DNA of 64,000 nucleotides, taken from the NCBI GenBank assembly GCA_034004685.1, contig JAVEWG010000011.1, positions 23,283 through 87,282 on the forward strand, read 5' to 3'. The stretch comes from JAEUNX01 sp034004685. Its GTDB lineage: Bacteria; Pseudomonadota; Gammaproteobacteria; Burkholderiales; Rhodocyclaceae. Position numbers and translations under genes: made by a program. Positions 35,681 through 44,308 of the stretch are shown one piece after another. The notes under the pieces were generated by a model. It did not search any database. It had not been told where the DNA came from and was given only the letters and a program-made list of their open reading frames with translations. Within the stretch, counting starts at the first letter, position 1. Every line of letters begins with the position of its first letter.

Positions 35681-35919
35681 GCCGGCGCTTGCGTCCCCGG
35701 CGGGGCGCTGGGGCCCAACTGATTGCCGTGTTCGTGGATTGGGCCTGGCGGGGGCGCGGTTGGCCCTGGGATAGGGGCGCCCGGATCACCCCCGAGAGGA
35801 CCGTGCCGGGCAGGCGCGATCAGGCCTGACCCGGCTCCGCGCCCGGGTTTTAACCCGGATCACTTGTGGTATCGTGATGAGAATGGGCAGTTGGCCCCAA
35901 TCACGCTTCATCTCCCCGC

Positions 35920-36846
35920 ATGACCTTGATTTCATTGATTGTCGCCCTGCTCATCGAGCAGGTTCAGCCCCTCAACGTCGAGCGGGCGCTGCTGCGGCCC
36001 CTGCGCCGACTTTCCGATTTTCTGGTGGATCGTTTCAATGATGGGCAGGCCGCCCATGGCCGGACTGCCTGGTGGGTGGTGGTGCTTCCCCTGGTGGTCG
36101 TCACCGCCCTGGTGTTCTTCCTGCTGTGGAATCTCCATCCCTTGCTGGCTTGGGCGTTTAACGTCCTGGTCCTGTATTTCACCCTGGGTTTCCGCTGGGA
36201 AAGCCACTATTTTGGTGATATCCAGCTGGCCCTGCGGATGGGGGAACTGGACCGGGCGCGGGCCTTGCTGGCAGAGTGGCGGGGGCGTAGTTATGACTTG
36301 GCCAGTTCCAGCGAGATTGCTCGCCTGGCGATCGAACAGGCCCTGGTGTCAGCGCACCGTAATGTTTTCGGCGTAGTGTTCTGGTTCCTGATCCTTCCCG
36401 GCCCCAGTGGCGCGGTCCTGTACCGGATGGGGCGCTTTCTTGCCGAGGATTGGGGTGACGGGCGGGGCGCGGCCCTTGGGGACTTCGGACGCTTTGCGTC
36501 CCGGGCTTTTGAGGTTGTCGACTGGGTGCCGGTGCGTTTGACGGCGATCGCCTTTGCCATCGTGGGCAATTTTGAGGACGCGATCTTTTGCTGGCGTTCC
36601 CAGGCCATGCAATGGCCGGACAAGGCCGCGGGTATTTTGCTGGCCAGCGGCGGCGGCGCCCTGGGGGTGCGTCTGGGTATGCCCATTCAGGAAACTGGCG
36701 AGATCGTCGAGCGCCCCGAGCTGGGGGCCGGTGATGAGGCCGATGCTGATTTCATGCAGAGTACGGTCGGCTTGATCTGGCGATCGCTGGTTCTGTGTTT
36801 GCTGGTCCTCGCCCTGCTCACCCTGGCTGGGTGGGTGGGGCACTGA
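35920..36846 (+). CDS. CobD/CbiB-family inner-membrane protein
   Basis: 308 residues with several membrane segments (ISLIVALLIEQVQPL, WWVVVLPLVVVTALVFFLLW, a cluster near VFWFLILPGPSGAVLYRMG, and a C-terminal VLCLLVLALLTLAGWVG). It matches betaproteobacterial proteins annotated CobD/CbiB, related to AmpE and to adenosylcobinamide-phosphate synthase. No other cobalamin genes are nearby, so participation in B12 synthesis is doubtful; the function is open. The 239-bp stretch before it (35681-35919) has a CCGGGTT/AACCCGG hairpin at 35843-35858 and no convincing gene. Confidence 0.75.
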   Translation: MTLISLIVALLIEQVQPLNVERALLRPLRRLSDFLVDRFNDGQAAHGRTAWWVVVLPLVVVTALVFFLLWNLHPLLAWAFNVLVLYFTLGFRWESHYFGDIQLALRMGELDRARALLAEWRGRSYDLASSSEIARLAIEQALVSAHRNVFGVVFWFLILPGPSGAVLYRMGRFLAEDWGDGRGAALGDFGRFASRAFEVVDWVPVRLTAIAFAIVGNFEDAIFCWRSQAMQWPDKAAGILLASGGGALGVRLGMPIQETGEIVERPELGAGDEADADFMQSTVGLIWRSLVLCLLVLALLTLAGWVGH

Positions 36847-36873
36847 TTCAACCTTGTTTGTCGGGAGTCATAA

Positions 36874-38058
36874 ATGGCCAATCGTGATGTGGTGGTATTG
36901 AGTGCGGTTCGTTCCGCTATTGGGAGCTTTGGCGGTTCCCTGAGCGCCCTGGAGCCTGCCGAGTTGGCCGGCACGGTGATGAAGGAGGCGGTCAGCCGTT
37001 CCGGCGTGGATCCCCAGCAGATCAACTACGTCACAGTGGGCAATTGCGTGCCAACGGAGAAGCGTTACGCTTATGTGGCGCGGCTGGCTGCCATTCAGGC
37101 CGGTTTGCCCATGGAATCGGTGGCCATGGCGGTCAATCGGCTGTGTTCCTCAGGCCTGCAGGGCATCGTCACCACTTCTCAAGCCATCATGCTGGGAGAT
37201 TGCGATTTCGGTATCGGCGGCGGCGTCGAGGTCATGTCCCGGGGTGGCTACATGCTGCCCGCCCTGCGCAGCGGTGCCCGCATGAACGATACTCAGGCCA
37301 TCGACATGATGGTGGCGGTGCTGACTGATCCCTTCGGCGTGGGCCACATGGGGGTCACCGCCGAAAACCTGGCTGAAAAGTGGGGGATCAGCCGCGAGGA
37401 CCAGGATGCCTTCGCGGTGGAGTCCCAGCGTCGCGCCGGCGTGGCCATCGCCGAGGGGCGCTTCAAGTCCCAGATCGTGCCCATCGTCCAGCAGAGCAAG
37501 AAGGGTGAGGTGGTCTTCGATACCGATGAGTACGCCAAGCCCGGCACGACCCTGGAAACCCTGGCCAAGATGAAGCCGGCCTTCAAGAAGGACGGTACCG
37601 TGACCGCCGGCAATGCCTCCGGGATCAACGACGGGGCGGCCTTCTTCGTGCTGGCCGAGGCGGGCGCCGCCGCCAAGGCCGGCCACAAACCCATGGCCCG
37701 GCTGGTGTCGTATGCGCTGGCCGGAGTGCCCAACCATATCATGGGGGAAGGGCCGATTCCCGCCACCAAGCTGGCCCTCCAGCGGGCTGGCTTGAGCCTG
37801 GACCAGATGGACGTGATCGAATCCAACGAGGCCTTCGCCGCCCAGGCCTTGGCCGTGGCCAAGGGCCTGGGGCTGGACATGGCCAAGACCAACCCCAACG
37901 GCGGGGCCATCGCCCTGGGCCATCCGGTGGGTTGCTCCGGCGCCTTCATCGCCACCAAGGCCCTGTACGAGCTGGCTCGGATCAACGGCCGCTACGCACT
38001 GGTGACCATGTGTATCGGTGGTGGCCAGGGCATCGCGGCGGTATTCGAGCGGATCTGA
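36874..38058 (+). CDS. Acetyl-CoA C-acetyltransferase (thiolase)
   Basis: Condenses two acetyl-CoA to acetoacetyl-CoA, or cleaves beta-ketoacyl-CoA. 394 residues; nucleophile Cys in AVNRLCSSGLQGI, His in GGAIALGHPVGCSG and second catalytic Cys in VTMCIGGGQGIA are present, with NEAFAAQALAV between. Length and motifs are those of biosynthetic PhaA/AtoB-type enzymes, so a role in polyhydroxybutyrate or butanoate metabolism is likely, but no phaB/phaC is adjacent. A good ribosome-binding site (GGGAG) precedes the ATG; a terminator follows. Confidence 0.93.
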   Translation: MANRDVVVLSAVRSAIGSFGGSLSALEPAELAGTVMKEAVSRSGVDPQQINYVTVGNCVPTEKRYAYVARLAAIQAGLPMESVAMAVNRLCSSGLQGIVTTSQAIMLGDCDFGIGGGVEVMSRGGYMLPALRSGARMNDTQAIDMMVAVLTDPFGVGHMGVTAENLAEKWGISREDQDAFAVESQRRAGVAIAEGRFKSQIVPIVQQSKKGEVVFDTDEYAKPGTTLETLAKMKPAFKKDGTVTAGNASGINDGAAFFVLAEAGAAAKAGHKPMARLVSYALAGVPNHIMGEGPIPATKLALQRAGLSLDQMDVIESNEAFAAQALAVAKGLGLDMAKTNPNGGAIALGHPVGCSGAFIATKALYELARINGRYALVTMCIGGGQGIAAVFERI

Positions 38059-38079
38059 AGGCTTCCCGCCTAGTCCCGG

Positions 38080-38107
38080 AACCCCGCTGCGGCGGGGTTT
38101 TCTTTTT
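38080..38107 (+). terminator. Intrinsic terminator after the thiolase gene
   Basis: AACCCCGC pairs with GCGGGGTT around TGCG, followed by a TTTTCTTTTT tract. It lies 22 bp after the thiolase stop and isolates the ATP-grasp locus downstream. Confidence 0.9.
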
Positions 38108-38188
38108 GAGGGGGCAGGATTGCCTGGTCCGGCACAAAGGGGGATTCTTTGCGTGCCGCACCACAGGGACCGGAGTGGGATTTGTCCA

Positions 38189-38205
38189 TGCACTACCTTG
38201 GGGCA
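38189..38205 (+). promoter_or_regulatory. Candidate NtrC-binding site
   Basis: TGCACTA-CCT-TGGGGCA matches 12 of 14 informative positions of the NtrC operator (TGCACCA-N3-TGGTGCA). It is embedded in a longer inverted repeat, GTCCATG (38184-38190) and CATGGAC (38204-38210). Its centre is about 85 bp upstream of the start site predicted from the sigma-54 promoter at 38256. Confidence 0.55.
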
Positions 38206-38255
38206 TGGACGGGTGCCTGGGGTGCGAAACCCATGAGCCCCGCCGGATCTTTACC

Positions 38256-38271
38256 TGGCATGTTTTTCGCT
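38256..38271 (+). promoter_or_regulatory. Candidate sigma-54 promoter of the ATP-grasp/alpha-E locus
   Basis: TGGCATG-TTTT-TCGCT against consensus TGGCACG-N4-TTGCW: 10 of 12 positions, with the invariant GG and GC separated by exactly 10 nt. The predicted start is near 38282, 39 nt before the ATG. Taken with the NtrC-like site it suggests nitrogen-limitation control. Confidence 0.55.
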
Positions 38272-38320
38272 GGATCGGTGATGATGCTCAACTACTCTGT
38301 CCAATAGCGGGCCAGGCGCC

Positions 38321-39739
38321 ATGACGATAAAGCACTTCTACAACGAGATGATGGGTGATGAGGGAAAAGTCCGCCCCCACTACGCCGCTTATGCCGGCTG
38401 GCTGTCCGAAATGCCTGAGGACCGTCTGGCCCACAAGCGGGCCCAGGCCGACGCACTATTCCATCGATTTGGCATCACCTTTGCGGTTCATGGGGACAAC
38501 GGCGGTACCGAGCGGTTGATTCCCTTCGACATCATCCCCCGCATCATTCCCGCGGACGAATGGGCGCAGTTGGCCGCCGGCTTGAAGCAGCGGGTCAAGG
38601 CGCTCAACGCCTTCATCCGGGATATCTACCATGATCAGGAGATTCTCCGGGCCGGCCGTTTGCCCCGGGAGTACGTGCTGAACAACAGTCAGTACCGCCC
38701 CGAGATGCAGGGGATCGACGTGGCAGGGGACATCTACGCCCATATCGCCGGGGTGGATGTGGTGCGGGCCGGCAAGGGGGAGTTCTACGTGCTGGAGGAC
38801 AACCTGCGGGTTCCCTCGGGGGTGTCCTACATGCTGGAAAACCGCAAGATGATGATGCGGCTCTTCCCGCGGCTGTTCTCCCGCTACAAGGTGGCGCCGG
38901 TGGACCGTTATCCGGACATGCTGCTGAATATGCTGCGCAGCGTGGCGCCCCAGGGGGTGACCGACCCCACGGTGGTGGTGATGACCCCCGGCGCCTACAA
39001 CTCAGCCTACTTCGAGCATGCCTTCCTGGCCCAACAGATGGGCGTGGAACTGGTGGAGGGGCAGGATCTGTTCGTGGATCATGAGCAGGTCTTCATGCGC
39101 ACCACCCGTGGTCCCCAGCGGGTGGATGTGATCTACCGCCGCATCGACGACGATTTCCTGGACCCTCAGGTATTCCGCAAGGATTCGGTCCTGGGCGCGC
39201 CGGGCCTGCTCAAGGCTTATCACGCCGGCCGGGTGACCCTGGCCAATGCGGTGGGTACCGGCGTCGCGGACGACAAGTCCATCTACCCCTTTGTGCCGGA
39301 GATGGTGCGTTTCTACCTGGGCGAAGAGCCCATTCTCAACAACGTCCCCACCTACCAGTGCCGCCTCAAGGACGACCTGGCCTATGTGCTGGAAAACATG
39401 GCCGAACTGGTGGTGAAGGAAGTCCACGGCGCCGGCGGCTACGGCATGCTGGTGGGGCCCGCCTCCACCAGGGAGGAAGTGGACGCCTTCCGGGAGCGGG
39501 TCAAGGCTGCGCCCGACAAGTACATCGCCCAGCCCACCCTGGCCCTGTCGGCCTGCCCCACCTTCGTGGAATCAGGCATCGCGCCGCGCCACATCGATTT
39601 GCGCCCCTTCGTCCTTTCCGGCGAGGAGATTCAGCTGGTTCCCGGGGGGCTTACCCGGGTGGCCCTGAAGGAGGGCTCCCTGGTGGTGAACTCGTCCCAG
39701 GGGGGCGGCACCAAGGACACTTGGGTTTTGGAGGTCTGA
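38321..39739 (+). CDS. Circularly permuted type 2 ATP-grasp protein
   Basis: 472 residues of the circularly permuted ATP-grasp family that forms peptide-like bonds in unknown substrates. Typical stretches: EYVLNNSQYRPEMQGID, GKGEFYVLEDNLRVPSGVSYMLENR, VVVMTPGAYNSAYFEHAFLAQQMG, VDVIYRRIDDDFLDP, VKEVHGAGGYGMLVGP and the C-terminal RHIDLRPFVLSG...GGLTRVAL. In many bacteria it is encoded with an alpha-E protein, a transglutaminase-like protein and Anbu, a set proposed to make and process a peptide tag. Here it is followed after 5 nt by the alpha-E gene. Confidence 0.93.
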   Translation: MTIKHFYNEMMGDEGKVRPHYAAYAGWLSEMPEDRLAHKRAQADALFHRFGITFAVHGDNGGTERLIPFDIIPRIIPADEWAQLAAGLKQRVKALNAFIRDIYHDQEILRAGRLPREYVLNNSQYRPEMQGIDVAGDIYAHIAGVDVVRAGKGEFYVLEDNLRVPSGVSYMLENRKMMMRLFPRLFSRYKVAPVDRYPDMLLNMLRSVAPQGVTDPTVVVMTPGAYNSAYFEHAFLAQQMGVELVEGQDLFVDHEQVFMRTTRGPQRVDVIYRRIDDDFLDPQVFRKDSVLGAPGLLKAYHAGRVTLANAVGTGVADDKSIYPFVPEMVRFYLGEEPILNNVPTYQCRLKDDLAYVLENMAELVVKEVHGAGGYGMLVGPASTREEVDAFRERVKAAPDKYIAQPTLALSACPTFVESGIAPRHIDLRPFVLSGEEIQLVPGGLTRVALKEGSLVVNSSQGGGTKDTWVLEV

Positions 39740-39744
39740 ACAAC

Positions 39745-40689
39745 ATGCTGAGCCGAACCGCCGATCACCTCTACTGGATGGCCCGCTACATGGAGCGGGC
39801 CGAGAATACCGCCCGCCTGCTGGACGTGAATTACCGTTTGTCCCTGATGCCCCAGCCTGGCGACCAGATGGAAAAATCCTGGGCCGCCACCCTGCGCATC
39901 CTGGGGCTGGATGAGCTCTACTGGGAGAAATTCGAGGAGATCACCCCTGAGAACGTCTTCGAGTTCATGATCTTCGACCGGGAGAACCTCTCCAGCATCT
40001 GGAACTGCCTGCGGGCGTGCCGGGAAAACGCCCATGCGGTGCGGGGCACCATTACTTCCGAGCTGTGGGAAACCACCAACGAAACCTGGCTCAAGATGCG
40101 GGATTTAACGCCCTCATCCTGGGTCGACGCCGAGGTGAGCGAGTTCTTCGAGTGGGTCAAGTATCGCTCCCATCTTTCCCGCGGGGTAACCATCGGGACC
40201 ATGCTCCAGGACGAGGCCTGGCGCTTCACCCGCATCGGCACCTTCCTGGAGCGGGCCGACAACACTACCCGGATCCTGGACGTGAAGTATCAGATGCTCC
40301 TGCCCGCTGGCGAGGTGGAGGGGGGGGCCGCGGATTACTACCAGTGGAGCGCCCTGTTGCGTTCGGTGTCGGCCTTCGAGGTGTATCGCAAGGTCTATCG
40401 GGATCTGATCACGCCCTCCCGGGTGGCGGAGCTCTTGCTGCTGCGGGCCGACATGCCCCGTTCCCTGGCCCGTTGCATGCACGAGGTCTATCAGAACCTC
40501 CAGAAGGTGGCCAACAGTCGCTCCGCCGAGACCGAGCGGCGGGCCGGCGAGATGGAAGCGGCGCTGCGTTTTGGCCGGGTGGACGACATCATGCGGGGCG
40601 GCCTCCACAACTATCTGGTCAAGGTGCTGGCCCGGGTCCAGGATCTGGGTAGCCGTATCGGCAACGATTTCCTGGTGCCCGTGTCGTAA
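39745..40689 (+). CDS. Alpha-E domain protein
   Basis: 314-residue, almost wholly helical protein that starts MLSRTADHLYWMARYMERAENTARLLDVNYRL, the signature of the alpha-E family. Conserved central text includes ENLSSIWNCLRACRENAHAVRGTITSELWETTNETWL and IGTFLERADNTTRILDVKYQMLL. The biochemical role is unknown; the constant association with circularly permuted ATP-grasp proteins suggests a partner or scaffold. ATG 39745 is chosen because the longer upstream frame lies inside the ATP-grasp gene. Confidence 0.92.
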   Translation: MLSRTADHLYWMARYMERAENTARLLDVNYRLSLMPQPGDQMEKSWAATLRILGLDELYWEKFEEITPENVFEFMIFDRENLSSIWNCLRACRENAHAVRGTITSELWETTNETWLKMRDLTPSSWVDAEVSEFFEWVKYRSHLSRGVTIGTMLQDEAWRFTRIGTFLERADNTTRILDVKYQMLLPAGEVEGGAADYYQWSALLRSVSAFEVYRKVYRDLITPSRVAELLLLRADMPRSLARCMHEVYQNLQKVANSRSAETERRAGEMEAALRFGRVDDIMRGGLHNYLVKVLARVQDLGSRIGNDFLVPVS

Positions 40690-40712
40690 GGCCCCGCCAG
40701 GGATAGCCTGAG

Positions 40713-40738
40713 CCGGCGGCGGGTCCGCCGGTTTTTTT
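40713..40738 (+). terminator. Intrinsic terminator between the alpha-E gene and Anbu
   Basis: CCGGCGG pairs with CCGCCGG around CGGGT, then seven T. It ends 21 nt before the Anbu ATG, so Anbu may be expressed mainly by read-through or from a promoter inside the alpha-E gene. Confidence 0.85.
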
Positions 40739-40758
40739 CATTTTCCGAGAACCGCAAC

Positions 40759-41502
40759 ATGACCTATTGCGTGGCCATGCAACTGGACGCCGGCATGGTA
40801 TTCCTGTCCGACTCCCGCACAAACGCCGGGGTGGATCACATCAATACCTTCCGCAAGATGAACGTCTTCGAGCGCCCCGGGGAGCGGGTGCTGGTGCTCA
40901 TGACCGCCGGCAACCTGGCCGTCACCCAGGCTCTGGTCTCTCGTTTGCAGGAAGCCATGGCCGCGCCGGACAATCCGGTGAGTCTGTGGTCGGTGCCCAA
41001 CCTCTTCGAAGCCGCCTGCCATGTGGGGGAGGTGCTGCGGGACGTCCATCGCCGGGACGGCAAAGCCCTCAAGGATTTTGGCATCGAGTTCAATGCTTCC
41101 CTGATCCTGGGGGGCCAGATCCAGGGTGAGGCGCCGCGCCTCTTCAACATTTATGCGGCGGGCAACTTCATCGAAGCCACTCTGGAGACCCCCTATTTCC
41201 AGATCGGCGAGTCCAAGTACGGCAAGCCCATCATCGACCGGGTCCTGTCCCACCGCACCAGCCTGTCCGAGGCCGCCAAGCTGGCCCTGATCTCCATGGA
41301 CTCCACCATCCGCTCCAATCTTTCGGTGGGGCTGCCTCTGGATCTGGTGACCCTGCGCACCGACGCCTTGCGGGTGTCCCGCCACCTGTCGGTGGATGGG
41401 GACAATGACTACTTCGCCATGATCCGCTCCCACTGGGGCAATGCCCTGCGCCATGCCTTTGACGAACTCCCCAATCCGGACGACCTGCTGGCGGCCGATT
41501 AG
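40759..41502 (+). CDS. Anbu, proteasome-type protease subunit
   Basis: 247 residues of the ancestral beta subunit family, an Ntn-hydrolase related to HslV and 20S proteasome beta subunits. The start MTYCVAMQLDAGMVFLSDSRTNAG exposes Thr2 as the candidate nucleophile after Met removal, with the Asp in LSDSRTN and a Lys in FRKMNVF as further expected active-site residues. The tail ...RSHWGNALRHAFDELPNPD is typical. The natural substrate is unknown, and peptidase activity has been hard to show for this family. It follows the ATP-grasp and alpha-E genes; the transglutaminase-like gene often found with them is absent. Confidence 0.93.
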   Translation: MTYCVAMQLDAGMVFLSDSRTNAGVDHINTFRKMNVFERPGERVLVLMTAGNLAVTQALVSRLQEAMAAPDNPVSLWSVPNLFEAACHVGEVLRDVHRRDGKALKDFGIEFNASLILGGQIQGEAPRLFNIYAAGNFIEATLETPYFQIGESKYGKPIIDRVLSHRTSLSEAAKLALISMDSTIRSNLSVGLPLDLVTLRTDALRVSRHLSVDGDNDYFAMIRSHWGNALRHAFDELPNPDDLLAAD

Positions 41503-41511
41503 GGGCGCCTG

Positions 41512-42405
41512 TCAGTGCCCCCGGGCCTGGCGCTGGCACAGCTCCACTTCTTCCCGGATCTGCAGGAAGAGCGCCAGCCGGCGGGGGTTGAGGGTGCCAG
41601 CGCTCACCGCCGCCTGCACCGCGCAGCCCGGTTCGCCGGTGTGGCGGCAATCCCGGAAGCGGCACTGGCCGTGATAGGGCCGTAGTTCCCGGAAGCCGTG
41701 TTCAAGATCGGCGGCCGAGAGATGGGCCAGGCCGAATGCCTGCAAACCCGGGCTGTCGATGAGCCAGGCGGCGCCCTCCAGGGGATAGAGGCGGGCGAAG
41801 GTGGTGGTGTGCTTGCCGGAATCGAGGGAGGTGGAAATCTCCCGGGTAGCCGCGCCGGTGCCGGGGATCAGGGCGTTGATGAGGGTGGATTTGCCCATCC
41901 CGGACTGGCCCACCAGGATGCTGGTATGGCCCGCCAGATGGGGGTGCAGGGGGGCCACGTCCTGCTCGGCGGAAAGCTCGATGATTGGATGGCCCAGATC
42001 CCGGAAGGGTAGCAGCATGCGCCGGGCGGGCGCCAGGCGACCAGCCAGATCCGCCTTGTTGAGGACGATCAGGGATTGCAGATCCTGGGCCTCGGCGGCG
42101 CACAGGCAACGGCTGATCAGCTCATCGCTGAAGGAGGGCTCGGTGGCAACCACGATCACCACCTGGGTCACGTTGGCGGCGATCAGTTTTTCCCGGAAGG
42201 CGTCGGCCCGGTGGAGCAGGCTGCGCCGAGGCAGGAGCTTTTCCAGCACCCCCTGGCCTTCGCCGGTACGCCCTACCGCCACCTCATCGCCGCAGGCATA
42301 CAGGCTGCGCTTGGCCCTGGGGTAGCACAGAAGCACGTCACCGGCTTCGGTCCGGACCTCGTATTGCCGGCCGAAGGCCGCCAGGATGACGCCCCGTTCC
42401 GTCAT
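41512..42405 (-). CDS. rsgA: Small ribosomal subunit biogenesis GTPase RsgA
   Basis: Late-stage 30S maturation GTPase with a circularly permuted G domain. 297 residues: N-terminal OB-fold (to about residue 60), then G4 NKAD (about 115) before G1 GQSGMGKSTLINAL, G2/G3 region TTTFARLYPLEGAAWLIDSPGLQAFGL, and a C-terminal zinc knuckle CRFRDCRHTGEPGCAV. It overlaps the M48 protease gene upstream by 4 nt (ATGA), and orn lies divergently just beyond, a common betaproteobacterial trio. Confidence 0.96.
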   Translation of the reverse strand: MTERGVILAAFGRQYEVRTEAGDVLLCYPRAKRSLYACGDEVAVGRTGEGQGVLEKLLPRRSLLHRADAFREKLIAANVTQVVIVVATEPSFSDELISRCLCAAEAQDLQSLIVLNKADLAGRLAPARRMLLPFRDLGHPIIELSAEQDVAPLHPHLAGHTSILVGQSGMGKSTLINALIPGTGAATREISTSLDSGKHTTTFARLYPLEGAAWLIDSPGLQAFGLAHLSAADLEHGFRELRPYHGQCRFRDCRHTGEPGCAVQAAVSAGTLNPRRLALFLQIREEVELCQRQARGH

Positions 42406-43688
42406 GAAGCCCCCTGGGTCGCCGCGTCCCGATCAGGGACTGGGGCGCTGCCCAGCCGGGCAAGCCGCAGGGCTGCCGGAGGATGGGAGTCATGGAAGGT
42501 GGAATAGAGGGGGTCGGGGGTCAGGGTCGAGGCGTTGTCCCGGTACAACTTGACCAGGGCCGAGGCCAGGCTGCCGGCGCTTGTCTGGGCCACCGCGTAA
42601 GCATCGGCCTGGTATTCGTGGCGGCGGGACCACAGGCTCATCAGGGGCCCCAGGGGAAACAGGAAGACCGGCAGGACCAGGGCGAACAGCAGCAGGGCCG
42701 AGGCAGTGTCGGTGGCGGCCAGGCCCAGGCCGGCGAAGAACCAGGGGGCCTGGGCCAGCTGCCCCAACAGGGCCAGCAAACCCAGGGAGGCCAGGGCCAG
42801 CAGGAGCAGGCGCTGGAGTACGTGGCGATGGCGAAAGTGGCCTAATTCGTGGGCCAGTACCGCTTCCAGTTCATCCGGCGTGAGCTTTTCCAGCAGGGTG
42901 TCGAAGAACACGATCCGCCTGGCCGCCCCCAGCCCGGTGAAATAGGCGTTGCCGTGGGCCGAGCGGCGGGATCCGTCCATGACGAACAACCCCCGGGCGC
43001 GGAAGCCGCAGCGGGTCAGCAAGGCTTCAATACGGCTGGTGAGGGCCGTGTCCGTGAGGGGCTGGAAGCGGTTGAAGAGGGGGGCGATGAAGGTGGGCCA
43101 GATCACCATCAGCGCCACATTGAGGCCCATCCAGAAGAGCCAGGCATAAAACCACCAGTGGGGCCCGCTGGCCTCCACGATCCACAGCACGGCTGCCAGC
43201 ACCGGGCCTCCCAGCGCCACCGCCACGGCGGCCTCCTTGAGCGTGTCCGCCAGGAACAGTCGCGGGGTCATGCGGTTGAAGCCAAAGGCCTGCTCGACGC
43301 GGAAAATCCGGTGGAGGGTGATGGGCAGTTCCACCAGCCAGCCCACCAGGGCAACGCTGCCCAGCAGGGCGAGGCCGTGGGCCAGCCCGCCAGGGGCGAA
43401 ATAGCGGCTCCAGCCGTCGTGGAACGCCTGGATGCCGCCCCCCAGGGTCAGGGCCAGCAGCCACAGGGCGGAAAGTACCGTTGCCACCCGGGCTAGCCGA
43501 ATCCGCGCCACCGTGTAGTCTGCGGCCCGCTGATGGGAGGCTGGCTCGATGCGGTTGGCGAAGGCCGCCGGCACCTTGCCCCGGTGGCGTGCCACATGGC
43601 GCGCCTGGCGCAGGTCTAGCCACAGTTGAAGGCCTGCGAAGATGGCCAGGCTGGCCAGGAAAATCAGGGAGAACGACGAGTCCGTCAT
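42402..43688 (-). CDS. M48 family membrane metallopeptidase (Ste24/CAAX-protease type)
   Basis: 428 residues with an N-terminal membrane domain of several helices (M48 N-terminal type) and the zinc motif VLAHELGHFRHRH, with the third ligand Glu in HEYQADAYA about 70 residues later. Longer than HtpX and closer to Ste24. Bacteria lack CAAX prenylation, so a membrane-protein quality-control role is more likely. Its stop overlaps the rsgA start; the spacer to divergent orn is 68 bp. Confidence 0.92.
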   Translation of the reverse strand: MTDSSFSLIFLASLAIFAGLQLWLDLRQARHVARHRGKVPAAFANRIEPASHQRAADYTVARIRLARVATVLSALWLLALTLGGGIQAFHDGWSRYFAPGGLAHGLALLGSVALVGWLVELPITLHRIFRVEQAFGFNRMTPRLFLADTLKEAAVAVALGGPVLAAVLWIVEASGPHWWFYAWLFWMGLNVALMVIWPTFIAPLFNRFQPLTDTALTSRIEALLTRCGFRARGLFVMDGSRRSAHGNAYFTGLGAARRIVFFDTLLEKLTPDELEAVLAHELGHFRHRHVLQRLLLLALASLGLLALLGQLAQAPWFFAGLGLAATDTASALLLFALVLPVFLFPLGPLMSLWSRRHEYQADAYAVAQTSAGSLASALVKLYRDNASTLTPDPLYSTFHDSHPPAALRLARLGSAPVPDRDAATQGAS

Positions 43689-43756
43689 GGGCTGGGAGGC
43701 TGGGGAAGGGGCACGGAAGTGTGACAGAATGCGCCTTTTCAGGTTCGCGCAGGATT

Positions 43757-44302
43757 ATGGCACAGGATCAAAACCACCTCATTTGGCTGGACATGGAGAT
43801 GACCGGACTGGAACCGGACTCCGACCGCATCATTGAAATCGCCCTTGTCATCACCGACGGGCAGCTGCGCACCGTGGCCGAAGCCCCGGTGCTGGCGGTG
43901 CACCAGAGCGACGCGGTGCTCGACGGCATGGACGACTGGAACAAGAACACCCACGGCCGCTCCGGCCTCATCGAGCGGGTGCGCGCTTCCACCGTGGGGG
44001 AGGCGGAGGCCGAGGAGGCCATGCTCAGCTTCCTCCAGGAATGGGTGCCGTCCCGCGCTTCCCCCATGTGCGGCAACTCGGTGTGCCAGGACCGGCGCTT
44101 CCTGGCCCGCTACATGCCCAAGCTGGAAGCCTGGTTCCACTACCGCAATCTGGACGTATCCACCCTCAAGGAGCTGGCCAAGCGCTGGCGGCCCGAGGTG
44201 TACAAAGGGGTGGAGAAGAAGGGCAAGCACGAGGCCTTGGCGGATATTCACGAATCCATCGCCGAGCTGGCCCACTACCGGGACAACTTCCTCAAGCTCT
44301 GA
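43757..44302 (+). CDS. orn: Oligoribonuclease
   Basis: 3'-5' exoribonuclease that degrades di- to penta-ribonucleotides, including pGpG from c-di-GMP turnover. 181 residues with DEDDh motifs: LIWLDMEMTGL, SGLIERVRAS, GNSVCQDRRFL, and HEALADIHESIAEL. The true start is ATG 43757; the frame is open upstream without family similarity. pGpG removal links it functionally to the EAL-domain gene elsewhere in the window. Confidence 0.97.
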   Translation: MAQDQNHLIWLDMEMTGLEPDSDRIIEIALVITDGQLRTVAEAPVLAVHQSDAVLDGMDDWNKNTHGRSGLIERVRASTVGEAEAEEAMLSFLQEWVPSRASPMCGNSVCQDRRFLARYMPKLEAWFHYRNLDVSTLKELAKRWRPEVYKGVEKKGKHEALADIHESIAELAHYRDNFLKL

Positions 44303-44308
44303 TTCTCC

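Noticed and set aside
35723..35923. Small ORF ending LWYRDENGQLAPI before the CobD-like gene
   Set aside because: No good start or ribosome-binding site, Gly/Pro-rich upstream text; the overlap with the next ATG is probably chance.
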